Source: UBA5859 sp041940025 (GTDB lineage: Bacteria; Pseudomonadota; Gammaproteobacteria; UBA5859). From it: DNA of 64,000 bases. The position numbers and the translations under genes are program-made. Below the pieces are notes generated by a model. The model made no database searches. It worked only from the letters and a program-made list of their open reading frames with translations, and was not told the DNA's origin. Each line of letters opens with the position of its first letter. Position 1 is the first letter of the stretch. This document shows positions 16,434-26,290 of the stretch, one piece after another. The stretch is taken from assembly GCA_041940025.1 (NCBI GenBank), contig JBGTSY010000004.1:62001-126000 (forward strand). Reading direction: 5' to 3'.

Positions 16434-18473
16434 TTATTCGTCAATGGAAAGCCACTGTAGCAGTGTCTCTTCATCAATAACAGCAACACCCAATTCTTCT
16501 GCTTTGCTGAGTTTAGAACCCGCATTGTCTCCTGCAACAACAAAGTCTGTTTTCGCAGAGACACTGCTCGTGACCTTCGCGCCAGCAGCTTGCAATCGCT
16601 GCTTAGCCTCTGAACGAGTTAATTCACTGAGTGTACCGGTAAGTACGATGGTTTTATCTTTGAAAGGATTCTCTTGGATGCTTTTCTTTTGCGCAATTTC
16701 TGGCCAGTGAATACCTGCGGCCAGTAACCTATCTATCACCTGTTGGTTATGGTTCTCCTGAAAAAACCGCATTATGTTGTCAGCCACCACCGGTCCCACA
16801 TCTGGCACTGCTAACAAAGAGTCCAGATCGGCAGCGCGCAATGCCGATAAACTAGTGAATTGATTAGCGAGGGTGTGCGCTGTGGCCTCCCCTACTTCTC
16901 TGATGCCCAGGGCAAAGAGAAAACGACCCAATGTTGTTTCCTTGCTTGCGTCGATGGACGCTAAAAGATTATCGGCTGATTTGTCTCCCATGCGCTCCAA
17001 AGCGACCAGTTGTTCCCGTGTTAAAGAGTAGATATCTGCCGCCGTGTGAATGAGTTCATTTTCCACTAATTGATCTACTAATTTACTGCCCATGCCGTCG
17101 ATATCCATCGCAGTGCGAGAGACAAAGTGCTTGATGCCTTGCTTCAGTTGCGCAGGACATATTAACTGTCCCGTACAACGCACTACCGCTTGATCTGGTT
17201 CACGGCGGGCGATCGAACCACACTCCGGACAGTATTCTGGCAAATGAAACTTGCGCGTCTGCTTGGGTCGTCTATTTATGATCACCGACACCACTTCTGG
17301 GATCACATCCCCTGCTCGTCGAATGATGACGGTGTCTCCCACTCGTACATCTTTACGATCAATTTCATCTTGGTTATGCAAGGTGGCATTGGTCACCATT
17401 ACCCCACCCACATGGGCCGGCTTTAGGCGCGCCACCGGGGTTAAAGCACCTGTGCGTCCCACCTGCACTTCAATGGCTTCCACGATGGTCATCTCTTCTT
17501 CCGGTGGAAACTTATAGGCTATGGCCCAACGGGGTGCACGGGAAACCGTACCCAACTCTTGCTGCAGCTCACGTTGATTCACTTTAAATACTACGCCGTC
17601 TACTTCAAATTCGAGTGTGTCTCGCTGTTGTTGCATCTTGTCATAATATGCTTGGCAACCGGAAACATCGCTCACAGTCTGCACCAGTGAAGTCACCTGT
17701 ACGCCCCAAGTTTGCAGTTGTTGCAACAGTTCGAACTGTGTTTGCGGTAATGACCACTCACTGATTTCACCTATGCCATAGGCGCGAAACACCAATCCTC
17801 GCTGTGCGGTGATTTTAGCATCCAGTTGTCGTAAGCTACCGGCGGCGGCATTACGGGGGTTGGCAAAAAGCTTCTGCCCCAACGCTTGTTGTCTCTCATT
17901 TAACTTTTGAAAACTGTGCTTGGGCATGAAAATTTCACCGCGCACTTCAATGCGTTTGGGCAAAGGATCTCCACTCAGTTTCAAGGGGACAGAGTGAATG
18001 GTTTTCACATTATGAGTGATGTCCTCACCCACTTGACCATCGCCACGGGTGGCGCCTCTAAGCAACAGGCCCCGCTCATAAAGTAAGCTCACCGCCAAAC
18101 CATCAAACTTGGGCTCTGCGCAATAATCAAGATGCGCCACATCCAGCCGATCGCTAATGCGTTTATGAAAAGCTGCCAATTCCTGTTGATTAAATGCGTT
18201 GTCCAAAGACAGCATAGGTACACTGTGCGCCACCTGATTAAATGCATCGATGGCTTCACCGCCCACGCGCTGAGTGGGCGAGTCCGTTCGATCCAACGTT
18301 GGATACTGCTTTTCTAGATCTTGCAGTTCACGGAACAGACGATCATATTCTGCATCCGGCACTTCCGGTGCCGCTTGATTGTAATAGAGTTGGTTGTGAC
18401 GCTGGAGTTCTTGCTTTAAAAATTCTGCGCGATTGACAATCTCAGCAGGCAATTGGGAAGAAGATCGCGCCAT
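16434..18473 (-). CDS. ligA: NAD-dependent DNA ligase LigA
   Basis: A 679-residue NAD+-dependent ligase, the replicative ligase that seals Okazaki nicks. The catalytic adenylated lysine is Lys122 in the KFDG motif. The NAD-binding Ia region YYNQAAPEVPDAEYDRL is at the N-terminus, and an OB-fold EVQVGRTGALTPVA lies after it. A four-cysteine zinc site (CPECG ... CTGQLICP), helix-hairpin-helix repeats and a C-terminal BRCT domain (about residues 598-679) follow. GGGGAAG precedes the ATG at 18471-18473. It follows zipA by 18 bases, matching the smc-zipA-ligA order of pseudomonads. Confidence 0.97.
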   Translation of the reverse strand: MARSSSQLPAEIVNRAEFLKQELQRHNQLYYNQAAPEVPDAEYDRLFRELQDLEKQYPTLDRTDSPTQRVGGEAIDAFNQVAHSVPMLSLDNAFNQQELAAFHKRISDRLDVAHLDYCAEPKFDGLAVSLLYERGLLLRGATRGDGQVGEDITHNVKTIHSVPLKLSGDPLPKRIEVRGEIFMPKHSFQKLNERQQALGQKLFANPRNAAAGSLRQLDAKITAQRGLVFRAYGIGEISEWSLPQTQFELLQQLQTWGVQVTSLVQTVSDVSGCQAYYDKMQQQRDTLEFEVDGVVFKVNQRELQQELGTVSRAPRWAIAYKFPPEEEMTIVEAIEVQVGRTGALTPVARLKPAHVGGVMVTNATLHNQDEIDRKDVRVGDTVIIRRAGDVIPEVVSVIINRRPKQTRKFHLPEYCPECGSIARREPDQAVVRCTGQLICPAQLKQGIKHFVSRTAMDIDGMGSKLVDQLVENELIHTAADIYSLTREQLVALERMGDKSADNLLASIDASKETTLGRFLFALGIREVGEATAHTLANQFTSLSALRAADLDSLLAVPDVGPVVADNIMRFFQENHNQQVIDRLLAAGIHWPEIAQKKSIQENPFKDKTIVLTGTLSELTRSEAKQRLQAAGAKVTSSVSAKTDFVVAGDNAGSKLSKAEELGVAVIDEETLLQWLSIDE

Positions 18474-18491
18474 GGAAGATCTTCCCCGCCC

Positions 18492-19646
18492 CTAGTGGGT
18501 GTAGGAAGAGCGCACGGGTTCACTGTGCTTATAACGCTTTGCGATTTCACGACTGCGGTTAGCGGACTGCTTAGTAAGCAACTGGCGTCCACTGTCACAG
18601 ATCTCACCATCAATATCATGGGCGATTCGTCCCACCGTGCTCAGCAGTTGATCAAATGCTTTGTCACCATCTATAGGATTTGGTAATCGCATAAAAAAAC
18701 TCAGGCCGTTTGTTTCAAAGGCATCCAATCCAGCGTCAGGAAACGTACCCGGCTCATGAGAATTAGCCACACTGAACACCGGCTGATTACGAGATCGCAA
18801 CTTTGGATTGTCGTTTGAGGAAAAATGGTGATAGATATTCATATCACCAAACTCCAGACCCAACTCTTCAAATAAACGGTGGAGTTGCTCCCCTTTCAAT
18901 TTTTTGCCCCGCTTGGCGCGCACATGAAACACAACGATATGTTCTTCATTGGGCGGTACAGTAGACGGTTGCCGACCGCTTGCGCTTAAGCGTGATCCGG
19001 TCAGCTTAGTCGTATCCTTCGTGTCGCGATGCGGGACAGGCCCATCTACCTGAACGGCGGTGTGCGCGACTTTAGAACCTGATTGCTCTTCCCCTGTAGG
19101 TCGAGAAAATCTCGATTGATCTCGGCCAAGCGCGGCGTGAAAAGGAATTTCGGCGCGTCCATGTGTTGGGGCGCGACCAAGTGGCCGTGGGTCTTCAATG
19201 GCAGTGGGTGGTGGTTCTAATTGAAAAGAGGGGATGTCCGTCAACTCTTCATCGGCCTCTGACGTGCTAAGCGCCAGATCGTCAAAGTTTTCCTCCTCTG
19301 CAGAGGATAGGCGAATTTCCGAACCGACGCTGTTCTCTGCTATTTGCTGGGACATCCACTGATCCGAATCGCGCAGGGTGCTCTGTCGGGTGGCTTGAGC
19401 AATGGACTCGGCAGCGGGTGTGGTAGCCTGCTCCATGACTGGGTCATGCAGCGGCGGTAAGTCTTCGGTATTTTTATCAATGCCTTCGTTTAAATCCATC
19501 GTCACACCCTCAAGAGCGCGATGGTTGTCCACTAACTGCTTTTTGCGCTGCTGATCAAAACGTGTACGACGAAAACTATCCCATAGCAACACTGCTATGA
19601 AAACCACACCGATCATCAGTAATAAAAGTCTGAGGCTACTATCCAT
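18492..19646 (-). CDS. zipA: Cell division protein ZipA
   Basis: A 384-residue inner membrane protein. An N-terminal transmembrane helix (about residues 4-22), a charged region, a long Pro/Gln/Glu-rich linker and a C-terminal ZipA domain (about residues 245-370) that binds the FtsZ tail are visible. The domain starts VVFHVRAKRGKKLKGEQLHRLFEELGLEFGD and includes FSVANSHEPGTF. ZipA tethers and bundles FtsZ at the division site. It is 25 bases downstream of smc and upstream of ligA, in one operon. Confidence 0.93.
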   Translation of the reverse strand: MDSSLRLLLLMIGVVFIAVLLWDSFRRTRFDQQRKKQLVDNHRALEGVTMDLNEGIDKNTEDLPPLHDPVMEQATTPAAESIAQATRQSTLRDSDQWMSQQIAENSVGSEIRLSSAEEENFDDLALSTSEADEELTDIPSFQLEPPPTAIEDPRPLGRAPTHGRAEIPFHAALGRDQSRFSRPTGEEQSGSKVAHTAVQVDGPVPHRDTKDTTKLTGSRLSASGRQPSTVPPNEEHIVVFHVRAKRGKKLKGEQLHRLFEELGLEFGDMNIYHHFSSNDNPKLRSRNQPVFSVANSHEPGTFPDAGLDAFETNGLSFFMRLPNPIDGDKAFDQLLSTVGRIAHDIDGEICDSGRQLLTKQSANRSREIAKRYKHSEPVRSSYTH

Positions 19647-19671
19647 ATCGATTCAACCCTTGCTGAAGTGC

Positions 19672-22600
19672 TTAAACAGCAGCTAGCTCGATTGCTTGCT
19701 CCACATCCACCGAAACCAATCGAGACACGCCCGGTTCATGCATCGTGACCCCAGTTAGTTGCTCCCCTAATTGCATGGTTCGTTTATTATGAGTGATAAA
19801 TATAAACTGTACCTCTGCTGAACGCTCTTGTACAAGATCACAGAAACGCCCCACGTTCGCTTCATCCAAGGGGGCGTCCACCTCATCGAGCATGCAAAAA
19901 GGCGCAGGATTCAATTCAAATAAGGCAAACACCAATGCCACCGCAGTGAGCGCTTTTTCACCACCGGAGAGCAGATGAATATTGGTGATGCGTTTGCCAG
20001 GCGGACGCGCCATCACTGCAATACCGGTTTCCAGTAGATCGTCTCCTGTCATATCCAGGTGCGCATGACCGCCCCCGAAGAGTTTTGGAAAGAGCTGCTG
20101 AAAACTACTATTCACCTGATCATAGGTATCTTTAAATTTGGTGCGGGTCTCTTTATCAATTTTACGAATTGCAGACTCTAAAGTCTCCAAGGCTTCGATG
20201 AGATCCTGGTGCTGTTTGTCCAGGTAAACTTTACGCTCCTTGGTTTGTTCAAATTCCTCAATCGCAGCCAAATTAATTGCACCAAGCCTTTGAATTTTTA
20301 GTTCCAATTTGGTGAGTCGAGATTGCCACTCCTCTAGCGTTGCCTCTTCCGATAAGTTGGCAATGACGGTGTCCAATTGATGCCCTGTCTCAGCCATCTG
20401 TTCTTGGATGGTAGTGGCGCGGATCTTTAATTCTTGAGAGGCCAATTTTTCAGCCTCTAATTGCTCTCGATGGACTTGGATTTGAGTCTCTAACTCCTGT
20501 TGAAGTTGAGTCAGTCGCGTCACCTCCTGATTCACGGTCTCCATGTGCGTGCGGGCGGCCGACAACTCTGTCTCTATGTCTGCGCGAGTTTGCAATTGTT
20601 GCTGTAAATTGTCCCGTTGACTGGGTAACGGTGAGTTATTTTCCTGGATCTGCTGCTCTATCTGAGATTTTTGTTGAACCAATCCCTGTAACTGTTCTGC
20701 GATACGAGTCAACGCCTGAGTTAATGCTTCTTGACGTTGCTTGAAAGATTGCAGCCTGAGTTCTAGTTCATGAGATCTAGCCAACGATTCGCTGCTGATG
20801 CGACGTTTCTCTTCCAACCGCTCCTTGAGCGTTTGCCGTTCTGCCACTAATTCATCATGTACTTTATTTACTTGCTCTAATTCAGCAATCTGTGCTTCTA
20901 GGTTGCGGCGCTGTCCGTCTAATTGAGCAGAATCCTCAGCAAGTTTTTCTTTGCAGTCTGACATCTCTCTCATCACCGTATCGATACGCGCCTGGATCTG
21001 CTCTTCCTTGGCCACTAACGCGCTTAACTTAGAATGATCTTGGGTGGCCCTGCGATTGATTTCATCTAACTCGTTGGCCAACTGATCACGCTCAGTTTCA
21101 AATCCCAATAGTTCTGCATGCACATGTTCAGCGGTTTGTTCCGACTGTTTTACTTTCGAGATTTGTTTTATAACCAATTGATTAAGCTCGGATAGCTCCT
21201 CCTGTTGCTCGAAAATGTTTTGTCCATCTTCGGCCTTATGACTTAATCTTAACCAGTTGGGCCCAAGCCAAACACCCCCTCTAGTCACTACCGACTCACC
21301 CGCCTGTAGTTTTGGTAATAGATCGATGGCTTCATCCAGACTGCTTACCGCATAAATACCAGTCAATACACTTGCCAACTCGGCGGAGTCCTGTACTTTC
21401 GACAATAACTGGTTGGCTTCGATGGGAACCTGAGCCACAGACGCGCTTTGGGAAAAATAGAAAGAGAGACGCCCGCCGTTGACATCATAATAGGGAATTT
21501 TTTCCACTATCTGTTTTAAATCACCAAGACAGACTGCTTCAGTATCTTGGCCCAATACCAATGCCACCGCCTCTTCCCAGCCTTTTTTAACTTTGATTTT
21601 TTCTGCTAAACGGGTGCGATCCTGAATACCTTGAGTCTGTAACCACTCCGATGAAGCTTCACCACGACCCAATGCAGCTTCCTGTAGCGCTTTCAACGCC
21701 AGCTGGCGGCCTTGCAATTCATTCAATCGGCTACGTGCTTGCTCCAATTGTCGCGACACATCTGTTCTAGATTCTCGCGCTTGATTGATTTTTTGCTGGC
21801 AGTGATTTAGGTTTTCCTGAACTACTTTTTTCTGATCTTCCAACAGATCCAACTGTGTGACTAACTCACCACGATCACCATGGGCTTTCTGTTCGTGCAA
21901 GCCACCAAGCTCTTCTTGCAAGCGTTCAATACGTAGTTGTTGCTGCACTAAATTTTTGTCTATAAACTCGATATTACTTTTTGTTCTATCTACTAGCCTT
22001 TGATTTTCAAGCTGATTTTGCTGATGTACTTGCCAGTCAGATTCAAAGGCATCCCACTCCTGCTGTACCTCTGACAAGGCGGACTGAGCAGCTGTGGCCG
22101 CCTCTTGCCGAGCGCTCAACTCCGGTGTGAGTTGCTGCGATTCTTGCTCCACGCGAGCCAACTCGCCTTGATCCTGTTGTTGATGACTTTGCGACTGGGA
22201 GATCTGCGTATTGGTGTTGATTAAATCTTGAGCGAGCTGTTTATCCCGCTCCTGAATATTATTAATGGCCTCTTCAATGCGCGCGATCTCTGCGCCCACA
22301 GAGTAAAAAGCGCCCTGCCGTTGATTAAACTCATCACTGGCTTCTGTATGCGCCAAGCGCTGTTTTTCTAATTCTGTTTGCGCCCGCGTACGCTCCGCCT
22401 GCTTTGCCTCTAGTTGGTTCTCTAATTCAGACAGATGGCGATGATGCTGTTGTAGATTGTCCTGCAATTCCTGCCAGCGTAGCGCGAAAAGCTCAGCTTT
22501 TAGCTGCCGTTCCTCTTCTTTAAGAGATTTATACTTGGCGGCGGCTTTTGATTGTCTATCCAGCTTTTCAAGTTGTTTCTCAATTTCTTCCATTAAGTCA

Positions 22601-23184
22601 TTGAGTCGTTCTAAGTTTTCCTTTGAATGCCGAATCCGTGTTTCGGTTTCGCGCCGACGTTCCTTATACTTGGAAATACCGGCCACTTCTTCTAGGTAGA
22701 TGCGTAACTCCTCGGGTTTGGCATCGATAATGCGACTGATCGTGCCCTGCTCGATGATGGCGTAGCTACGGGGTCCCAGACCAGTGCCCATAAAAATATC
22801 AGTGATATCCCGACGGCGACACTTACTGCCGTTAAGAAAATATTTCGACTGACCGTCCCGGGAGACTTCACGTTTCACCGAGATTTCAGCATAGCTGGCC
22901 CACTGGCCGCCCAAGCTTCCGTCGCCATTATCAAACGTCAGTTCGATAAAGGCTTTACCCACCGGCTTACGCGTGCTACTACCGTTAAAAATGACATCCG
23001 CCATGGAATCACCACGCAAATGCTTGGCGGAAGTTTCGCCCATTACCCAGCGCACCGCGTCAATCACATTTGATTTACCGCACCCATTCGGACCGACCAC
23101 TGCGGTCAAATTTGTCGGTAGGGGTAAGGTGGTCGAATCGACGAAAGATTTGAATCCAGAAAGCTTGATTGATTTTAAACGCAT
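19672..23184 (-). CDS. smc: Chromosome segregation ATPase SMC
   Basis: A 1170-residue structural maintenance of chromosomes protein. Walker A GPNGCGKS is at residues 31-38. A coiled coil follows, then a hinge domain near residues 500-660. A second coiled coil leads to the C-terminal head with the LSGGEKAL signature and Walker B CMLDEVDAPLD. The dimer, with ScpA/B, compacts and resolves chromosomes. First gene of smc-zipA-ligA and divergent from queF-cysZ, with an 86-base shared upstream region. Confidence 0.96.
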   Translation of the reverse strand: MRLKSIKLSGFKSFVDSTTLPLPTNLTAVVGPNGCGKSNVIDAVRWVMGETSAKHLRGDSMADVIFNGSSTRKPVGKAFIELTFDNGDGSLGGQWASYAEISVKREVSRDGQSKYFLNGSKCRRRDITDIFMGTGLGPRSYAIIEQGTISRIIDAKPEELRIYLEEVAGISKYKERRRETETRIRHSKENLERLNDLMEEIEKQLEKLDRQSKAAAKYKSLKEEERQLKAELFALRWQELQDNLQQHHRHLSELENQLEAKQAERTRAQTELEKQRLAHTEASDEFNQRQGAFYSVGAEIARIEEAINNIQERDKQLAQDLINTNTQISQSQSHQQQDQGELARVEQESQQLTPELSARQEAATAAQSALSEVQQEWDAFESDWQVHQQNQLENQRLVDRTKSNIEFIDKNLVQQQLRIERLQEELGGLHEQKAHGDRGELVTQLDLLEDQKKVVQENLNHCQQKINQARESRTDVSRQLEQARSRLNELQGRQLALKALQEAALGRGEASSEWLQTQGIQDRTRLAEKIKVKKGWEEAVALVLGQDTEAVCLGDLKQIVEKIPYYDVNGGRLSFYFSQSASVAQVPIEANQLLSKVQDSAELASVLTGIYAVSSLDEAIDLLPKLQAGESVVTRGGVWLGPNWLRLSHKAEDGQNIFEQQEELSELNQLVIKQISKVKQSEQTAEHVHAELLGFETERDQLANELDEINRRATQDHSKLSALVAKEEQIQARIDTVMREMSDCKEKLAEDSAQLDGQRRNLEAQIAELEQVNKVHDELVAERQTLKERLEEKRRISSESLARSHELELRLQSFKQRQEALTQALTRIAEQLQGLVQQKSQIEQQIQENNSPLPSQRDNLQQQLQTRADIETELSAARTHMETVNQEVTRLTQLQQELETQIQVHREQLEAEKLASQELKIRATTIQEQMAETGHQLDTVIANLSEEATLEEWQSRLTKLELKIQRLGAINLAAIEEFEQTKERKVYLDKQHQDLIEALETLESAIRKIDKETRTKFKDTYDQVNSSFQQLFPKLFGGGHAHLDMTGDDLLETGIAVMARPPGKRITNIHLLSGGEKALTAVALVFALFELNPAPFCMLDEVDAPLDEANVGRFCDLVQERSAEVQFIFITHNKRTMQLGEQLTGVTMHEPGVSRLVSVDVEQAIELAAV

Positions 23185-23270
23185 CTATGTGAACTACTAC
23201 ACCGTTGGTCAATGGCAGGGAATATAGTGTAAATTAGCAACGCCGTCACTTGAAGATAGTTAACCATACC

Positions 23271-23660
23271 ATGAGCACACAACCAAGCAAACAGTTAGAA
23301 ACCTTTGACAACCCAAATCCTCAACAGGATTATACCATTCGCATGGAAATGCCGGAGTTTACCTGTCTCTGTCCAAAAACGGGACAACCCGATTTTGCGA
23401 CTCTATATCTAGAATACATTCCAGATTCTCTCTGTATAGAGTTAAAATCTCTAAAGCTCTATATTTGGTCCTTTCGTGATACCGGCGCCTTCCACGAAGC
23501 TGTCACCAATGAGATCCTCGAAGATCTGGCAGCAGCCTGTTCACCAAGATTTATGCGCGTCACGGCTAAATTCAATGTTCGAGGCGGCATCTACACCACG
23601 GTGATTGCAGAACGACAAGCGCCCGGCTGGGTTGCACCGACGCCGGTGACACTTCCCTGA
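23271..23660 (+). CDS. queF: NADPH-dependent 7-cyano-7-deazaguanine reductase QueF
   Basis: A 129-residue short (type I) QueF from the ATG at 23271; a TTG at 23250 would add seven residues but has no support. The nucleophilic Cys34 and Asp41 lie in CPKTGQPDFATLYLEY, and the signature ELKSLKLYIWSFR at 57-69 is intact. It reduces preQ0 to preQ1 in queuosine biosynthesis, using NADPH, in the cytoplasm. It is two bases before cysZ and is probably co-transcribed, though no functional link is known. Confidence 0.94.
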   Translation: MSTQPSKQLETFDNPNPQQDYTIRMEMPEFTCLCPKTGQPDFATLYLEYIPDSLCIELKSLKLYIWSFRDTGAFHEAVTNEILEDLAAACSPRFMRVTAKFNVRGGIYTTVIAERQAPGWVAPTPVTLP

Positions 23661-23662
23661 AC

Positions 23663-24424
23663 ATGCCAAATAACTTTATCAATGGGTTCAACTATCTGTT
23701 GCGTGGGATCAGGTTACTCAATAGCCCCGGACTGCGGCGATTCGTCATCGCACCGGTGTTGGTGAACATACTGCTCTTTGCAATCGGTATTGGCATGGCA
23801 GTGAACCTTTTCGAAAGCGTCCTAGCATGGCTCACCGGATTTCTTCCTCACTGGCTAGACTGGTTGCAGTGGATCCTATGGCCACTGTTCGCGCTCTCTA
23901 TCGCGCTATTGGGTTTTTATACCTTTGCGTTGCTGGCCACCTTTATCGGCTTGCCATTTTACGGATTACTTGCTGAACGTACTCTGCTGGCGCTTGGAGA
24001 CAAGCCTAGTGAAAGTTTAACCCTGATGCACTCAGTACGCTATGCACTCAAGAACGAACCCAAGAAACTCTGGTATGTACTCAGTCGCAGTCTGCTTTGT
24101 CTGCCGCTGTTTCTGATTCCTGGCATCAATTTTTTCGCTCCAGCCATTTGGTTTTTGGTGGTGGCTTGGTCGTTAGCGCTGGAGTATCTCGCCTTTCCGG
24201 CGGAGAACGAAGGAATTTCGTTCGCACAAACCCGCGTATTCGGTAGCCAAAATCGCTGGCTAATCTTGGGTTTTGGTGTCAGCATTAACATCGGTATTCT
24301 GATCCCCATCGCTAATTTTGTGGTCTTGCCCGCTGCGGTTGTGGGCGCCACCTTACTGTGGCGGGAACAGCGACAGGCCAGTGCAACTCACTCTTGGCCC
24401 CCTGGATCTGTTTCAATTGATTGA
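23663..24424 (+). CDS. cysZ: Sulfate transporter CysZ
   Basis: A 253-residue inner membrane protein of the EI24/CysZ family. It has about four to six hydrophobic segments. The start FINGFNYLLRGIRLLNSPGLRRFVIAPVLVN is the family N-terminus, and the central RTLLALGD and YALKNEPKKLWYVLSRSL regions are conserved. CysZ mediates sulfate uptake for cysteine synthesis. It follows queF by two bases. Confidence 0.93.
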   Translation: MPNNFINGFNYLLRGIRLLNSPGLRRFVIAPVLVNILLFAIGIGMAVNLFESVLAWLTGFLPHWLDWLQWILWPLFALSIALLGFYTFALLATFIGLPFYGLLAERTLLALGDKPSESLTLMHSVRYALKNEPKKLWYVLSRSLLCLPLFLIPGINFFAPAIWFLVVAWSLALEYLAFPAENEGISFAQTRVFGSQNRWLILGFGVSINIGILIPIANFVVLPAAVVGATLLWREQRQASATHSWPPGSVSID

Positions 24425-24556
24425 ATTGCCTCCATCCTTAGATCTCAAAGATTATAGTAGGGTGTTAAACGGCGCTATATGTTCCACTACAGAGCATTAA
24501 ATGACTCACAAAGCTGCTTGAAACAAGCGTCTAAAACTGCCACGAGCATGTTTTCG

Positions 24557-24564
24557 GCCGATAT
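24557..24564 (+). promoter_or_regulatory. Possible sigma-28 -10 element before the FliK-like gene
   Basis: GCCGATAT matches seven of eight positions of the sigma-28 -10 consensus GCCGATAA and lies about 30 bases before the FliK-like start. A TAAAACTG resembling the -35 is at 24532-24539, but the spacing of 17 is longer than the usual 11, so this is only a candidate. Confidence 0.3.
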
Positions 24565-24593
24565 GAATAAATAAGCCTTAAGAGTATTTGCCT

Positions 24594-25946
24594 GTGAAAG
24601 TTCAGTCAGAGCCACAAATTAAAACCTACTTGCAGCTTCAAGCTGTCTCCTCTGGTTCTGCACTTCGATTGCAGACGGGTGAACTGCTTCATGCGCAGGT
24701 ATTGACTCGATTGTCAGAAACATTGGTGGAACTAAAACTGGGACAACGCCAGATAAAAGCGCAAACGGAATTGCCCTTACAAGTGGGTCAAAAATTAAAA
24801 TTAGAGGTCGTGCAAGGGGGAGAAAAGCCTGTCCTAAAGCTGCAGGCTGAGACAGCGTCACAACTGCTGGTACAAAACAATATGAAACAAGTTCTACCGC
24901 GACAAGGCAGTTTAACCACACTGTTAGCCAACTTATTACAACTCAACCAGGCTACTAGTAACCAGGACCACCTACCCAAGCAAGTGGTGACTGATACGAA
25001 ACAGCTCATCAATCAATTGCCCAGCAAATCTGACATTCAAAATGGTGCTGCAATCAAACAAGCCATTGAGGACTCGGGAATATTACATGAATCACGACTA
25101 CTAAAAGCTGATGCCGCAGCCACCAAACGCGATCTTAAAGCGCACTTATTAAAACTTCTGGTGAGCACCCATATACCTAAATCCAGTGATCGAACTCAGT
25201 CCATGAGCAGTCCATCCCGATCCGTACCGCCCCCCTTGTCACCACACATCAGCAGAACCCTGGCAATGAATGTGTTGAGTTTGTTTGGTCTGCCTCCCTC
25301 GCAAGCTAAAGCAACTGGTAGAGTCGAAAGCACGTACCAATCTTATAGCCAACCGGGCACGCTGTCGCGCGTCCCTGCATCCACTCATCCATCTACTCTA
25401 AAGGGACACAGCCCGCTTATGCCGCCCACTAAAAATGCACCGATGCAAGCGCAACGGGCTGCGGCACCTGAGTTGATGCAGTTACCAATCACCGAACAAA
25501 CTCAGGATCTCAGCCGTCAGGTTGAACAAGCCGTCTCGCGCATTCAAGTCAATCAATTGGCTCATCTCGAACAGGGAGGTCAATATTTACAAACGGAGCT
25601 ACCGATCCGCAATGGGGAACAGATCGATCTATTTCAATTGAGATTACAGGCAGAAGAAGGCTCGGACGCAGACCACGAGGGGCACCTGTGGACCATCACA
25701 CTGGCATTTGAATTAGATCAAACCGGCCCGGTGTATGTGAGGGTGTCCATATTAGGAGCGCAAATCAGCACCAGTTTTTGGGCAACGGAATCGAGCACAT
25801 TAGTGACATTAGAGAATGAACTCTCGTCCTTGCAATCTGAGATAGAACAACAGGGTTTGGCACTCACGCAGATAAATACCTATCTGGGCGAACCCCCGTG
25901 GCAACCAGGAGCACACCATGCACACATGGTGGACGATCAAGTTTAA
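24594..25946 (+). CDS. FliK-like hook-length control family protein, accessory copy
   Basis: About 450 residues from a GTG at 24594, with AAGAG nine bases upstream; a TTG two codons earlier is possible. The N-terminal half is Gln/Leu/Thr-rich and low in complexity. The C-terminal third (LFQLRLQAEE, LWTITLAFELDQTGPVYVRVSILG, LENELSSLQSEIEQQGL) has the layout of the Flg_hook domain, as in FliK proteins that read hook length and touch FlhB. A second, canonical FliK gene sits at 47979. It lies alone on the plus strand and overlaps the FlhB-like gene at its end (TAATG). Confidence 0.75.
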   Translation: MKVQSEPQIKTYLQLQAVSSGSALRLQTGELLHAQVLTRLSETLVELKLGQRQIKAQTELPLQVGQKLKLEVVQGGEKPVLKLQAETASQLLVQNNMKQVLPRQGSLTTLLANLLQLNQATSNQDHLPKQVVTDTKQLINQLPSKSDIQNGAAIKQAIEDSGILHESRLLKADAAATKRDLKAHLLKLLVSTHIPKSSDRTQSMSSPSRSVPPPLSPHISRTLAMNVLSLFGLPPSQAKATGRVESTYQSYSQPGTLSRVPASTHPSTLKGHSPLMPPTKNAPMQAQRAAAPELMQLPITEQTQDLSRQVEQAVSRIQVNQLAHLEQGGQYLQTELPIRNGEQIDLFQLRLQAEEGSDADHEGHLWTITLAFELDQTGPVYVRVSILGAQISTSFWATESSTLVTLENELSSLQSEIEQQGLALTQINTYLGEPPWQPGAHHAHMVDDQV

Positions 25947-26254
25947 TGACTGATAAAAAGGATAAATCGGTACAAGAAGAGCAAACTGTGGTTGCCTTAA
26001 AGTATGACCACGAGTCAGCACCGAAGGTCACCGCAAAAGGACGGAATCTCATTGCCGAGGAGATCCTGCGGGTGGCCGAAGCGAACCAAATCCCTATCTA
26101 TTCTGATCCGCAATTGGTACAACTGCTCGCCACAATCGAGTTGGGTGACGAAGTCCCAGAAGCCCTGTATGTTGCAGTCGCCGAGGTGATTGCATTCGCT
26201 TATAGAGTGAATGATAAGCTGGCCGATCTGCAAAAAAAAACGCCACTTAAATAA
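25946..26254 (+). CDS. Stand-alone FlhB C-terminal domain (FlhX-like)
   Basis: A 102-residue protein from the ATG at 25946, which shares one base with the preceding stop. It matches the export-switch C-terminal domain of FlhB, lacking the membrane part. ALKYDHESAPKVTAKG starts at the point just after the FlhB NPTH cleavage site, and GDEVPEALYVAVAEVIAFAYRVND is almost the same as in full-length FlhB at 42143. The NPTH motif itself is absent, so it needs no autocleavage. Similar proteins (FlhX) can replace the FlhB cytoplasmic part in other bacteria. Coupling with a FliK-like gene suggests an accessory switch. Confidence 0.85.
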   Translation: MTDKKDKSVQEEQTVVALKYDHESAPKVTAKGRNLIAEEILRVAEANQIPIYSDPQLVQLLATIELGDEVPEALYVAVAEVIAFAYRVNDKLADLQKKTPLK

Positions 26255-26264
26255 GCGGCGTTTT
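26237..26264. terminator. Bidirectional Rho-independent terminator
   Basis: A 12-base stem with one mismatch (AAAACGCCACTT/AAGCGGCGTTTT) encloses a four-base loop. The plus strand ends in TTTT and the minus strand continues with a run of nine T bases. It overlaps the stop of the FlhX-like gene and lies 26 bases beyond the pilY1 stop, so it serves two convergent genes. Confidence 0.85.
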
Positions 26265-26290
26265 CCTAATATTTTAAGTTTACTGAGCGA

